Below, piece after piece: positions 31,620 to 44,617 of a DNA stretch of 64,000 nt (positions are counted from its first letter, which is position 1; every line of letters starts with the position of its first letter). The notes under the pieces were generated by a model. That model saw only the letters and a program-made list of their open reading frames with translations, made no database searches and was not told the DNA's origin. Made by a program: the position numbers and the translations under genes. The stretch is from Linnemannia hyalina. Its lineage: Eukaryota > Mortierellomycota > Mortierellomycetes > Mortierellales > Mortierellaceae. The stretch covers positions 806,001 to 870,000 of the forward strand of contig JAHRHY010000003.1 of assembly GCA_019671135.1 (NCBI GenBank), in the 5' to 3' direction.

Positions 31620-32910
31620 CTTCCTCTCCCTGGCGCCCTAGACCCATCTTGGTTACCAACCCATCAGTCGTCCCACGCAACCGCCCAGCTATCTGAGAAA
31701 TATCCAACGCAACGCCCTCGAGAATAGTCGCCAATTGGTGTCGCTCCTGTTGGATCGAGACTGTATTCCCCGTCCTGCGAACGTTCTCGTGCAACAAACA
31801 GCCGACTAGTTCGCCAACCTCGGACGTCGGGAAGACGTCGCAGCCGACTAGGAGTTCTGTCCATACTTTCGCGTGTCCCTTCTGGTGGGTGTAGACCCGG
31901 TACTCATATTTTGTCTCCTTGGCTGTGGTATTGTTGTTGGCGGTGGTGGTAGTGCTAAAGTGGTGGGGGCGGCGAGAGGATGAAGGAGGGTAGGAGGGTC
32001 GTCTAGAGAGCTGCTTACAGAAGCCAGCACTGCTATTCGGATACCGGCAATCGCCATGTCCAAGATTACTCGTGACTGAATCAACAGGACAACGGAAAAA
32101 GAACGGGTTCCGTGCAACATCCAACTCCACCAACCCTTGCTCGCGACATTGCTCCTCCAACCTACGATTCCAACTCGGGACAACCACCAATTGGACATAC
32201 CAATCCTCCTTGACCAGGTAAAAGTCTGCAAAGAAAAGACGGAACTCGGGGAAGAGTCTTTGTTCGAGGTCTTCGAAGGAGACTTGATAGCGTTCTTTGC
32301 CGTAGGGGGATGTTTCGACTGGGGCTGACTCTATCAGAGGAGGAGGGGGAGGTGTTGTAGGATGCTTCAACTTCAGGGCACCCCTTGATTCTTGATCGTC
32401 TCCGGGTGTGGGAGTCGATGGCGCGGTAGGAGGAGGTGTCAGAGTCAGCGTAGGAGGAGGAACGGCAGCAGCGGTGGCGCAGAAGAACAGTCCCAAGAGG
32501 TTGAAATACGGATTGACGATCGGCGAAAGGTCCGGGAGGCGGGTCGGGATCTTGTACTTCTCGGCTGGGTAGGACATCAAGAATGTGGTAGGTTTCTTCT
32601 CCTTGGATCCTGAGGGGTGGTGGTCGTCCTCACTGATTGAGGAGAGGAGGTGCCTCTCCTGGCGCTGGAGGTCTTCGGCGTGCCAGTTACGGTAGATCTT
32701 GTAACACGGTAATGACGATGGGCTGGAGATTAAGGATGGGGTAAGAGGGCCGGTCGGCGCGGAGATAGTATCCTGACCAAGGGCGCCACAGTGGCGAAGA
32801 GCTTGGAGGTATCGGTCTCGGGTGAGGGCTTGCATCTTGGTGCAAAACTCTTGGATGGCGGTGGTCTTCTTGGGAGCCTTGGATTCTTGCACAATGTCGA
32901 TCGGGTACAT
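31447..32910 (-). CDS. Unidentified 487-residue protein
   Basis: One exon, started at the ATG at 32908-32910 (MYPIDIVQESKAPKK). The frame is open to 33075 and an upstream ATG would add a hydrophobic N-terminus (FIVTFHCFRFALLLFILSY), so a membrane-anchored form cannot be excluded; base composition there favours leader. The body has globular-looking stretches at about 10-45 (FCTKMQALTRDRYLQALRHC) and about 225-290 (RYQVSFEDLEQRLFPEF, FLVKEDWYVQLVVVPSW-like). A Pro-rich linker and a C-terminal part with a glutamate run (about 435-445) before MKKYLELTYRLSRDRTRLG complete it. I know no family for it and assign no function. It is convergent with the Nudix gene. Confidence 0.65.
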
Positions 32911-34312
32911 GTTGGTGGTAATGGGATTTTTTGTGGTAGGTGTATGTGTAGTAATTGAGTGGAGAATTGTTGTAGAATGTGAGGTGTAGGAAAGTATGAA
33001 CAAGAGGAGAGCGAAGCGGAAACAGTGAAAGGTGACGATAAAAAAAAACGAGGACGACTGGCGGGAACCATTCACCTTTTTATGAAGAAAACAAAATCAG
33101 AGAATGGGGTAAGTGGCATGGTTCATATGCTGGTATCAATGGATGTGGATAACCGAGAGAAAAGAGAGGGAAAAGAGCTGTAGGGTGACAAGGACCCATG
33201 AATAATATGAACCTGTAACAGGGGTCCGACGAAATGAAAAAGAGGGAGAAAACAATTGTATGAATTGCACCTGCAAGAAATGTGTGTGTGCGTGTGTGTG
33301 TGTGGAAAAAAAGTCTATTTTTTGCCTGCAATGTTTGGTGTGCATGTAGGAAGGGGCGGGTGATGCCCATTGTCTTGACGTTCTTAATGTGGGTATCAAT
33401 CAGATGCCAGAAAGGGGACGCAAAGACACAACATATACTCGGGATGGAACCCTGGCATGTGAGTGGACCATGCTCAGATATGTTCTTCATATCAAGTAGA
33501 GACGTCAGTGTGGATGTGCGAATGTGGAAGTGGGATCCTCCAAATGCAGCCATGAAAGAACCCGGGCGCTCACTCGCGGTATGACTGAAAATAAAAAAAC
33601 GAGTGGCTTGGTTCCTTGCTGCTCTTGCCAGAAGAAGAGAACACGCGCACCTTGGTCAAGGCGCCCTCTAGGAAATCTCTTGTTGCCCAGTGGCCCTTGA
33701 TTCAGATCTGACTTCTAGGGAAAAAGAGACGGGGTCTGCGGAGTGGAGGCGGACGAAAGTCTTATCAGCGTGAATTGCCCTGTGCTCGCTGCTCGCTGTG
33801 CGCGTCTACAATGGGCCAATCGGAGCTCGACGTCTGCAAAAGAATGTCCATCGAGTCTTGACTGTGTCCGCATTCCTCTTGATTGATGACAAATTTCACA
33901 TTTTGTTCTCGAACCTGCGAGACAAATCGAGCATTTAGGACGTCTACGGAAGGGAACTTTTACGTGACCCCAAAGAGGATAAGCCGTCAACGTACATGTA
34001 ACTTATCAACAGTGCCAATGCTGAACCTGTCCATTTTGCTGTTGCCAAGCAGGGATTTGCGCGGCTGTATTATATCTGCACTGATATTCACCCGGGAAAG
34101 TTAAAATTATTTTGAGTATCAAAAATGAAAATGTCATCAGCACCAATAGAATCACATCCTTCCATCCGTCCACTCTTCCTTTTCTTCCTTTCTTCGTTCC
34201 TTCCCTTCTTCAACAAAAGCCTCACCGCTGCCTGCTCCCTCTACTGCTACCTCATGATGACCATCCCCTTCTCTCCTCCTCCTTCAGTCATTTCGTAAGC
34301 ATCCTCTCTCTT

Positions 34313-34370
34313 ACTCACTCACTCACTCACTCACTCACTCACACTCTATCTATCTATCTATCTATCTATC
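34313..34370. repeat. (ACTC)n and (TATC)n adjacent tetranucleotide repeats
   Basis: About seven ACTC units followed directly by about six TATC units. Confidence 0.9.
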
Positions 34371-34931
34371 TCGTCCAGTTACCAGTAATTTACGTGGCCC
34401 CTTCTTCAGCCACTAAAGTAAAAAGTCTTGGCTCCCCCGATTGGCATTGCTTCGATCTACTCAGCCAACCCACTCACGCAACAGGCACGGTCGATTGACA
34501 CCCATAGCCACCACCCCCGCAGCAGCGTAGTTGCAATGACATACATCACAACAAGGAGTGCGTGTACCCCGCAGACGTGGAGACGCGCAAACGACAAGCA
34601 AGGTCGACGGTATCCGCGCAGTTCCTTTTTGTCACCAGGGTTGCAGTTGTTGTTTTGCGAATGGAGACTGTAAAAACTGCGCCTCGGCACTTGCACCTTA
34701 CTGACGTCATTGTTGCTGTTGTTTGTTGTTCGAATGCTTGGCTCCCGTTTCTTGTATTCGATTTATTTTTCTACCCGTTGTGTCGTGTGTAGCTTTGTCA
34801 GCTAACAAAGGAAAGGGAAGGAAGAATTTCTAATGGCGTCCTAAGCCCTCCCATTGTATTTTTTCGAGAGAACAGGGAATAACAGTTGAGCCAGGCCACG
34901 GCATTGCATGGCAAGTGAGAGTGAGAGAGTG

Positions 34932-34955
34932 TGAGAGAGAGAGAGAGAGAGAGAG
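34932..34955. repeat. (GA)n microsatellite
   Basis: A run of GA dinucleotides within a longer GA/GT-rich stretch from 34915. Confidence 0.9.
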
Positions 34956-35595
34956 GGATTTTTAAGGTAAGATGATGGCTTATTATCAGTATGTGGTCGT
35001 TGTACCACCATAAAAACAATTGACTAACAAGCGTTCGTCGTTATGCTGGCGAAAAAAACAAGAAATAGAGAACAGAAGGGAAAAGGAAGAAGAGCGATAT
35101 TGACATCATCTTTTGTTTACATCTTGGCCTTGCTTCTGGTCGGAGAGGGAAAAAAGGGTTAAAAAATTATCAATGTCCTAGGCATTAAGGCAGAGGAGAT
35201 GAAATGAACGAACGACGAAGAACGGGTGGATGGAAGGATGGAAGGAAGTTGAAAAAAAAGAAGGGGACCTTTTCTTTGTCAAGAGAGAGGAGATGAAAAA
35301 AAGGCGAGACAAATTGAATGGGAGGGAAAGGAGGTATTCTCAAATTCCCGGATGACTACATCTGGGTCATTTCATTTATCCTTTCTCCATCCAACCTATC
35401 CATCCTCTCGTGCCTCATGCTCCCTTGTCAGTTGTCAGTTGTCAGTTGGCTTGTTTGCTCTTAATCTAGTGACCTTGTGACCAGGTTTCTCATTATTATC
35501 GGGAAGGGAATGCAATGGAATGAATAGAAAGACAACGAACACAATGCAAGAAGGGCCGGGTAGCCCTTTTGCTGTGCTAATCAATTGCACATGAA

Positions 35596-35616
35596 GACAG
35601 ACAGACAGACAGACAG
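35596..35616. repeat. (AGAC)n microsatellite
   Basis: Five to six AGAC units, then AGATAGAT. Confidence 0.85.
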
Positions 35617-38600
35617 ATAGATAATTAACGGGAGCGGGAAGGCGTTGTCCACTTGATCTCGCGACCTTGTGAGAGGAGGGGAGGCAATTTCCTAGGTGCA
35701 GAAAAAGACGTAGGGATTACGTCTGGATTCTGAGTGGACACAGAAAACAGGAGTTGCATTCACCGAACGTGAAAGAACAAGTATTGTTCAGGAAAGGTAA
35801 TTTTCTTGTATTACTTCCAATGCTATGATTGGTGCCATGATGATGACGGGGAAGCCAAGACTTTTTATTTTGTTTCTTGTTTTTTTCAACATATCCCCTC
35901 GGAAAATGGAGTGGTCGATTACTTGTACGTGAATGGAGGTGGAGTGATAACCACCCTGGGAAGAGACCGTCGTTAGAGCTAGTCGCTTCTTGCTTGAAAT
36001 AGAAATGTGTCTCCATGGTCTGTCTCTGGTCACTTCTCTCTGTGTGCGTGTTCATCTTTTCTGCGGGGTTGGTCGATAAAAATAAGGTGCTGGGCTTCGA
36101 TCTATCCTTTTCGAAGGCTTGCCTTATTCAAATTGGTCCGTTCACGAATTAGTGGAGTAAGTGAGTGAATGGGTTAAAAAATGAAAGGCCAGAAGAAAAA
36201 AAAAGGGATGATCACGTTTGGCGGAGTTTTGGAGGGATGGAGGGCATGATAAAGAGAGAGAGGAGGAGGAGAGAGGGTGGTAAAACGGACAAACAGGTCT
36301 TCACAAAGGAGAAAGGGGACAGTGGCGGCTGGTGGCAAACAAAGAAGGCGAGGAAAACGACAAAGAAGATGCAAGGCATGAAAGAAGAAAGAAGGAAGGA
36401 AGGAAGGAAAGCCTGCCCTGGAGCAAATGTAATGCAATTGAACGGGAAGAAGGAAATGAAGGAGGAAATGGATGCGAGGGATAGAAAGTGACACGAAGGG
36501 AAGGATTAAAGTGAAAGGGGGCAGGGGGGGAGGAAGCATAAGCATAGGCTAGAAGTAGTGTAAAAAGGGAAGAGCGAGGAAAGTCTAATAAGGATAAGCA
36601 GAGGGAATAGACCCGATCGGAAAGATGCCCAATAAAGATAAACGGACATTATTGTTTGATGAAGGAGAAACGCGGTGGGAAAGGCAAGGAGAGAGCAGAA
36701 GCACAAGGGAAAGGAGATAATTCAATATGGGACGAAGTGCGGATGGATTAATGGAAATTTTCGATCGCAATTGCATGTATGCCGATTACTATGAGAGCCA
36801 AGAGGGCCTGGAGAGGGAGTGCTTTGAATACTTGTTTTGATTGTGTGTTTGTTGGTTCAACTGTGTGTGTGCGGAAGTGTTGCCACTGCTTGGTAATGCG
36901 GTGCTCTCATTGTCAATTGGATATAGAATGAGAATCCAATTCAATTGAGAGAAATACATACGCTGGCCAAAGGGCACAGTACTTCATTCTCCAGGGGGAA
37001 GGCATACCAAACTGAGATAATGCCGAGTGTTGTTGACAATGAAAAAGAAAAAGAATAAAAAGGCGGCAATGTCCCCATTGGTTTGCTCCGTTTTTCCTTT
37101 TTTTCTCTCATTTTCGCCACATCTTCTCTTCTTTGTCTTAGACGCACACCAACAGCAACTAACAAACACAAGCACACAAACATCTATCAACTACGCCCAT
37201 TTGTTCTTTTCACTCTCTCTCTCACCTACTCTTCAAACTCAACACAACTCAACTCAACTCAACTCGGACCATCTCTCTTTCTCTCGATATATCTCTCACT
37301 TTTTCCTCAGCTCCCCATCTCTCTTTTTTCTTTGTTCGCAAACACCAATTCGCTGCTCGACAAACACCTGCCAGCCAACCAACACCATCAACACCACCAA
37401 ACCATCGCATCAATTCGCTCATCCATCAACTCATCCGAGAGCCAATTGACTACCAAACCAACCTTCCAAAAGACACATTTCCAACCAACCATCGTCGATA
37501 GTAAGTCCACTCACACTACACCATCTCGCCTTTGTTGTTCTTTTTTTGTCCCTTTACTCCTTTTTCAATTGCTCTTTTCACCCCCTTCTTCGCCATCGCA
37601 TCAGCCTCTTCTTTTTCTTGTCTTGAAGTCCACACGCATCCACTCTTTTTGCTCCCTGACCTCTGCCCTGTCCACGGCACATTACCATTCGCCATTTCTC
37701 CCTTTTGTCAAGCTTCCTTTTTGTGCATCTTTCCACTTCCATCTGTCAATCTCGTTCTCTCTCTCTCTGGCTTACTTGACACCACAGCAAAATCTACACA
37801 TCAGAGTGAGCAGGTGGAGAGATACAGTCTTGCCGAATTTGTCTTACTAGCTTTTGTAGTAGTAATAATCCCTTTTTATTCCTCCTCCTTATGATCACTG
37901 TTTTTTTCAACCTTCAGTCATCATTTCAACATCATCATTGTTGATTTACCTCGCTTTCTTTTTAGTCCCTTTAACACACCTTTTGTTGTTTGTTGTTTTG
38001 TGTATCCGTGAATTGCTCGTCCTTCGTCACTTCCTCTCCTCTTGCTTCTTTCCCTTGTACTCTTGCACAGTCCTGATTTTCTTTTCATTCCTACTACTTT
38101 CGCGAAAACAACAGTCCATCACCGCCCACTGCAACACACAAGCACTTGCGCCTCATACCATCAAACACTGCCTTTGTCGCGCCGTCTATTTTTTCCCTTT
38201 TTTTTAATTCTTCAATTGCTTTTTCCTATTTGCGCCTCCTCCTCAGTCGAATCGCGAGCCCTTTTTTCGTTCTATCCCTTGTCCCTTCAGCCCGTTCTCA
38301 GTTCAAAAGGTAATAAAAAAACACCCGCCCAAAAAATTATTTCTTCGCGCCTTTTTGCAGACATAATGCGCCGAGGAAGGGAGCAAGGGACAAACACACT
38401 GGGCCCCCGATGTGTTGGGTGTTTATGTTCGATGGATGTTCCTTGTGATTAGAATTTAGGTGTGTCCAGGAGGTTTTTGGGAACGGGGAGAGAAGGCAAC
38501 AGAGGGAACACGGAGAGTTATTTCACGCACCCTTCTCCACTCGTTCGTCATGCGCCACCACCACGTCCAATCGTTTTTCTTTACTACTCTTTACTGCATT

Positions 38601-39646
38601 CTGGACACAATTTCTTTTCTCCCGCCCAAACTTTGTCGTACCCAACCGCAGTTCTTTTCGTTCTTCAACTTACTTTTTGCTCCCCCCAAAACTTGGCCCA
38701 ATTGACATTGACACGACACGACTCGATTATACACAAACAAAACAAAACAAACGACGCAGCAGAAGTCAAGAAGAACACAAAGAGAAGAAGGAGCACACTA
38801 GAAAAAGCAGCGAGATCTCGATGACACCTTCTTCCACTCCCCCTCCTCCTCCCCCCCCACCCCACAACTGCCCATTTTCGATTGACCCAGACAGTCAGAC
38901 AGACCCTCAAACAGCCGACCAGAGACTAGACCTCATGACCTCCTCTTGTCTCGTCTCCTCCTCTTCACCACCTGCTGCTCCTCCTCCACTTGCTGTCCAC
39001 TCCGCCTCTACCCATTGCTCCAACTTGGTGCTCTCCCTTTCTACATTGCTCTCTTCCCTTCACCCCTCCCCACTTCCCCTCCCTCGTCGTCGTCTCGCTC
39101 ACTTTTTTCACTCCTGCTCCTTTTCATTCATTGGCAGACTCAGACCGGCAGTTGATCGCCCTCCTCCTTCACCTGTCACTGCTTGCTGCTGCTCTTTGAC
39201 CTTCTCTTTTACTCTTCTTTTCTTCTCCCACTTCCTGCGTGCTCCTTTCCTTTACTCTCCACTTCTCGATTGTCTGATGCCAAAGGCAACTGAGGTATTT
39301 CAGTGAGCACACGCATACGCAAACACCACCTATTTTCAACACACCATACAAATATTCACTTACCCTAAAGAAGACCACTCTTGTTTCCAAGCATGTGCAA
39401 CTCGGATCCAGAGTCATTTGTGCCACATTCTCGGGTAATGCATGGCTGATGTATATCTACAAAAGAGGAACGTGTAGGATGTGGTTGTGGGCTTGACTCG
39501 CTTGAGAGACTCTCTGTTATTGTTTGTAACAATTGAGGATGGTGCGAGTAATTATTATTTTTCTATAGTACATTTTTTCTTCTCTGTCTCCAACATCTTC
39601 TTTTCATGCACTATTATCTCCACCGGGTTTCTGCATTACATCCCCC

Positions 39647-39672
39647 ACATACATACATACATACATACATAC
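39647..39672. repeat. (CATA)n microsatellite
   Basis: Six to seven CATA units. Confidence 0.9.
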
Positions 39673-41491
39673 AAACGCAGATACAGCTCATTGCGCCTTT
39701 ATGCCTTTTGTTCTCAAAAAGAAGACGGTCTTGTGGATTCTTCTCCGCCACTCTTTTTTATATCGGTTCTGTGAGACAACTCAGAACAGTGTCGTGCACG
39801 TACCTTTTGATTGCTCCCTATTTTGTCAATTCCGTCGCATTACATCCCCATCCACATTCACACATACCCTCAATTGTGTGTCTCCTTTCCCTGCACTACC
39901 CCTACCTTTTGTCAATTGCCCAATTGTTCCCACCACGATCATCTGTGGTTCTTGGTTATTGTTTTGCCTTTTTTCCTTTTTCCCTTTTGCGCGAGAGATA
40001 AAGACAAGACAGGTGTACGAGACGTGATAAGAGTCAAACAAGCGCCAGTGAGTGAATGAGTGAGTGAGTGATGGAACTCCTGAAGGGATGTCACACGTGT
40101 GCCTTCTGTTCTGTGCGTGACTGATTGAGTTATTTTTCAACACGACAGACTTTCCTTTCTCCCCTGTGAACTATGAACACCTCGTTGTCATTTTTTTTTC
40201 TCGTGGTACAGTGTGCCCCTTCTACGATCTCCCTGATCAATTGAGTTCAATTTTTGTTCGCAACACAGAAAGTGTATGTGACAAAGTATGATGGGAGTGG
40301 ATGTTGTGCATTTGACACACAACAATGTCATGCAGTTTTCTCCTTTTTTTATTAATACTCGTAATTGTCGAAGTGTGGTAAGAACAATAATAAGTGGCGG
40401 AGGCGCAATGAATGATCAATGGCGACTGGTGAAGAGAGAGTGTGAGTGAGTTTGAAAAAGGGAGGGACCGAGGGAAGGATGGAGAAGAGATGATCCCTGT
40501 TTTTTGGATTTGATTTCCTTTGGACAAGTGGACGATCCATAATCGAAATGCAGTGTTGTCTGTGTGTTTGTCGGTATGTTATTTTTGCTTTTCAGCGGCA
40601 CAAGTCCTTCCCATCTGTTCAAGTCAGTCAGTCAGACGGCCTGGCTGCGATTGAAAAAAAACACCCCATTGTTGTGTGATTTTGGAGGAGAGGGGCAATT
40701 GTACATTGTGCTGATCTTACGAGCAGCAGCAAACAAACAAACATCGAATGAATTGAGGGTATTATTCAATCGAGGTGAATTATAAGCAATCGAGGAAGTT
40801 TAAATTTAGCCATGGGTTGAATGCCCTCCTCCTTTTTCACTGATGACTGATGTCATTGTGCGAACTTTGTTTTTGTTTCCTGTGTTTTTTGTTTAAATAC
40901 GAGCTTACTTCACTGTGCATGCCCATTTGTTTTTTTATTTTTTGTTTTTGTTTTGTGTACACCCTCATATTGCTGACCCATCTGTCACTCAAATCAACTC
41001 ACTCACATTCCTCTCCCTTCTTTCATCTTACCAACCAACCAACCAACCCTTTCCCGACTCTCTTACTCATTCTCAGTCATCCACTCCTCCCTCTCCAACA
41101 TCCTCTGACTTGGTAAATTTCCTTTTTTCCCTTTTTCCTTTATTGCCTCGCTGATTAATCACGTTGTCTCCTCTGTCTCTTCAATTTTCCTTCTCAACCC
41201 TTCCCCTCCCTTCCATTCCGTTTATCAAATGAATTGATTCGTTTGACGTCCTCTTCTCCCGCCCATTTTCATTATTTTATTCCTCCTGACCACCACCACC
41301 CTTCCTCTTTACTTTACCTTCATCCTCACACACTCACTCATCCCCTCTTTCGCTCCTTCAACACTTACACTCACTCACTCACATACACACACATACACAA
41401 AGTACGCTTTGCTCATCACTTTCACTCATTCTCTCTGATCTGTCTGGTCAACTTTTGTTCATTCTCTCTCTCCATCGCCTTCTCTTTGTAT

Positions 41492-41521
41492 GGACGTACG
41501 GACGTACGGACGTACGGACGG
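41492..41521. repeat. GGACGTAC tandem repeat (8-bp unit)
   Basis: Three full copies plus a partial copy of GGACGTAC, each containing the palindrome CGTACG across the junction. It lies about 450 bp before the chosen start of the SWIRM gene. Confidence 0.9.
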
Positions 41522-41971
41522 TCTTGGCATTTTTCCCTTTTCGAAACATTTGGCCACAGACCACTTTTGTGATCACAGTCCCCTTTTTTATCCGGAGATA
41601 AAAAAACTATTTCTTTGACCCTCTCTCCACTTCTTTCTTCTCTTCTTTCTTCTCATTTGAACTCTCTTTACTTACCAACGCTCTCTCTTTCTCTCTCTTT
41701 TCTTTTCTATTCCCTTCCTTCTTGGCAACTACAGCCCATATCCCCAAGTACACAAGCAAGATCGGTACCGACCCTCGCCACTCCTCATTCCCTTCCTACC
41801 TCTTCTTCTTCGACTGCCAAGAATAGCATCATCTTTACCATCTCCACAACCACAAACAGCAGCATAGCAATCGCCATTTCTTCGCCACAACAGCAACCAC
41901 TTTCGACCTCTCCTCCCTCCTCTTCCATTTCCCCTTCTATACAACAACAACAACTGAACCATCCCACCGTC

Positions 41972-44617
41972 ATGATGGTCGGACATGACCTCGCCAGCTA
42001 TACGCAGTCCTTGCCACAGCCACCTCACTCACCCCCACCCATGCTTCCAAAGGAGACTTCCTCTTCTTCATCAGACCCACACTTGCATTCATATCATCGT
42101 CACATCCCTCACCAACACCAACAGCAGCACTCCCGACCAGTTCTCTTCCATTCGTCGTCGTCCACTCACCAGAGAGCTTCGTCACCATCACGAGGGCTGC
42201 GCACAGACTACCAAAGGTTCTCAACAGCCTTTTCTTCCCCTTCTCTTTCTTCTTCTTCCCTTTCCTCTTCTTCAGCTTCCCCTTCTTCTTCCACCTCCAT
42301 CAACAACAACTCAGCCGCCAATCTCCCATCAAGCTCGACTTTGTCGTCGATTCTTCGCCTCCCCCCGCCTAGACCCTCCTCGGCAATGTCGACCCGTCTA
42401 CCCGTGCGACTGGGCCTGGGCGATCCAAGGCTCCAGAACTACATGATCTCTGCCAAGCCAACACCATCATCTTCATCAGCAACTGCAGCAACGACCGCTT
42501 CTTCCTCTTCATATGGACGCCAAGATCGGATCCCAGCCGTGGGTGTGACTGCGCCAGGAGGTTCCTATCCTTCTGAAACTGTCCGTAGTGGCATCAGTAG
42601 CAGCAGCAGCAGCAACAGCCATCATCGTGCGATACCGCCCTTCCACCCTCCTTCCTCCTCACCTTCCGCACCCGACCAGAGCTCCAGCAGGACATACCCC
42701 GAGTCACCATCAACGAGACAGACCTCAATAAGCCATTCCAACAACGGACAATGGAACGACGTCAACGCTGCAGCAGTTGGGGGTCGACATTCTACATCGC
42801 CCGGATCACAACCTAGGTCATTGCCCAGCCCAACACCTTCAATGACACCCATGTCACCTGATTATCGCCACAGCCATGACCCATCCCACCAGCAACAGCA
42901 CCCCCAGCAGCACCGAACCCACCAGCAGCACGACTTGTTGTCGCCTTTGGCTTCTGAAATCGAATTGGGTTCTGATACCAAGCCATTGACACCGCTGTTC
43001 CGATCCAACTCCCCACCTGCCTTCAACTCAATGAGTCACCGACCTTCATCGTCAGCGTCTCACTTGGGATCTGCCCACATGACCAACTCGCTTTCTGCGA
43101 CAAGCAATGGGTCTGCTGGTGTATCAGGTGTTGTTCATCCCAGCCCTGCCTTGGACCGCCGCGCGGTGACTCCCCCAGCGACCAGTCTGGGCTGGTCCGC
43201 CAAGCACCACCACCACAGGATACCCGTCCGTTCTCCGGACCGTGCTGACCATGAGCTCTTGACAACCTCAACCACTGACAGTGAGCCCAGCGCCTACATG
43301 AACATGAATTTTTACGATATTTACCGCCAGAACCCCAAGCTCCTCCGTCCCGAGGGAGGCCGTCACGAGGAACGCCGACTCCAGGCTTTCCATCACCATC
43401 AAGCCAACCCTCAGTACCACCCTCATCCTCACCCCGACAGCGCCTGCCCTGGTGACTATTCCCGTCCCATTAGTCATGCCAAGCGATCTTCTGCTGGAGG
43501 ACTCGGTGGACTCTCTCGTCGTCAATCGATGCCTCTTATCTCGACGGCTACTCAACGTGTCCTCCGACATGAAGATGCCAAGGTAGAGCAGCAGATGTCG
43601 TTTGATGAGCATGTTGATGATATGGCCGTGAAGCAGGATCCGAACTACCATTACCACAGTAGACATCATGGATTGGGCATTCAGCAGCAGCAGTCAACTT
43701 ACGCAGGTGCTTACAAACACACATCCGTTATTCCGTCTCTCCAGGCTCGACCAGCACCCATGTCGATCCACCATATCCTCAGCGATGATACCACCCATGG
43801 ATCAGAACAGGACCGGTTTTCGTTCCGCAGCGATGACGATGATGATGAAGAGACGGATCGGTATTCTGAGACCATGGGTCTGAACTATGGTTATCACAGC
43901 GGTGCTGCGCCCTACTCGTCGTCGTCGAAGGCATCGCAGAAGCGCAAACAGGACGAGAACGACGGCGAGCCCAAGAAGCGCAAGCGCATCTCGAAGAAGC
44001 AGGCTGCGGAGATGGGATTGCTTGGTCCCGAAGGTGTTGTCAAGCGGAAGCGCACCAAGAAGATTCGCGAACCCGGTTATGTCTCGCCCACAGGATTCTC
44101 TCATGGTGGAGAGCGTGTTGTTCAGGAACCCGAGGAAGTTGTTGTTCTTGAGCCCGATGTCGGACCCGTCTCTATTCTCGATCATCAGTCGCTTCCCAAG
44201 ATCATTTGGAAAGGTATGTAATCACTTCCAACATTCCAATGTTCAATGATCTGCTTCGATTTGATTATGTAACATTTTCGTCTTGACCTTAGAAATTAAC
44301 CCTTTTTATTTTTCTGTTATCTTTTGCTGGGCTTAGGTTACCCATTGAACATTTCGGGCAAGATTGGATTCGAATTGCTCCATCCCTATGAGGTCCACAT
44401 TGCCTCGACTCTGCGTCTCTCGCCGGCTCAGTACCTCGCCTGCAAGCGCACCCTCATCCTTGCTTCGCGAAAGTACCTCTCTGTCCCCAACGGCAAGCAG
44501 TTCAAGAAATCGGATGCCCAAAAACTGTGTCGTATCGATGTCAACAAGACCAGTCGTCTCTGGGAGATCTTTGCCAAGGTCGGCTGGTTGGCCGGTATCA
44601 CCGAGCAAGACCTCTAG
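41972..44617 (+). CDS. SWIRM-domain nuclear protein (Fun19/Laf-like)
   Basis: Two exons (41972-44213, 44337-44617), phase 1, encode 840 residues. The frame is open back to an ATG at 41615, which would add 119 Ser/Leu/Thr-rich residues; I prefer 41972 (MMVGHDLASYTQSL) because the earlier part looks like leader. Most of the protein is disordered and Ser/Pro/His/Gln-rich. Basic nuclear-localisation-type clusters (KKRKRISKKQ, VKRKRTKKIRE) lie at about 665-695. The C-terminal 93 residues are a SWIRM domain: ISGKIGFELLHPYEVHIAST, SPAQYLACKRTLILASRKYL, SDAQKLCRIDVNKTSRLWEI and FAKVGWL. SWIRM domains bind DNA or nucleosomes and occur in chromatin proteins; stand-alone C-terminal ones typify yeast Fun19 and fission-yeast Laf proteins. 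A role in chromatin or transcription is inferred. The intron falls exactly before the domain. Confidence 0.88.

Larger units (their letters stand above)
32911..41971. other. Gene desert of about 9 kb between divergent genes
   Basis: No frame with convincing protein character on either strand. It contains several microsatellites: (ACTC)n at about 34313-34342, (TATC)n at 34347-34370, (GA)n at 34932-34955, (GTCAGTT)3 at about 35428-35449, (AGAC)n at 35596-35616 and (CATA)n at 39647-39672. A GGACGTAC repeat lies at 41492-41521. From about 37080 to 41970 the plus strand is pyrimidine-, CA- and CAACT-rich like a transcribed leader. GTAAGT at 37501 and TTTTTGCAG ending near 38361 could be splice sites of a long spliced 5' leader for the SWIRM gene. 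Promoters of both flanking genes must lie here. Confidence 0.5.

Noticed and set aside
32911..33075. Hydrophobic N-terminal extension of the unidentified 487-residue protein
   Set aside because: More likely leader, although a signal anchor cannot be excluded.
33715..33990. Minus-strand ORF with two C-x2-C pairs, zinc-knuckle-like
   Set aside because: No splice context or start consistent with a gene, and the surrounding frame is not protein-like.
36165..36491. Lys/Glu/Gly-rich ORF
   Set aside because: Arises from a GA-rich tract; the opposite strand is equally open.
38677..39306. 209-codon plus-strand ORF in the desert
   Set aside because: A translated pyrimidine/CA tract with no domain; probably leader or non-coding.
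41615..41971. 119-residue N-terminal extension of the SWIRM protein
   Set aside because: Composition is that of a leader; kept only as an alternative start.
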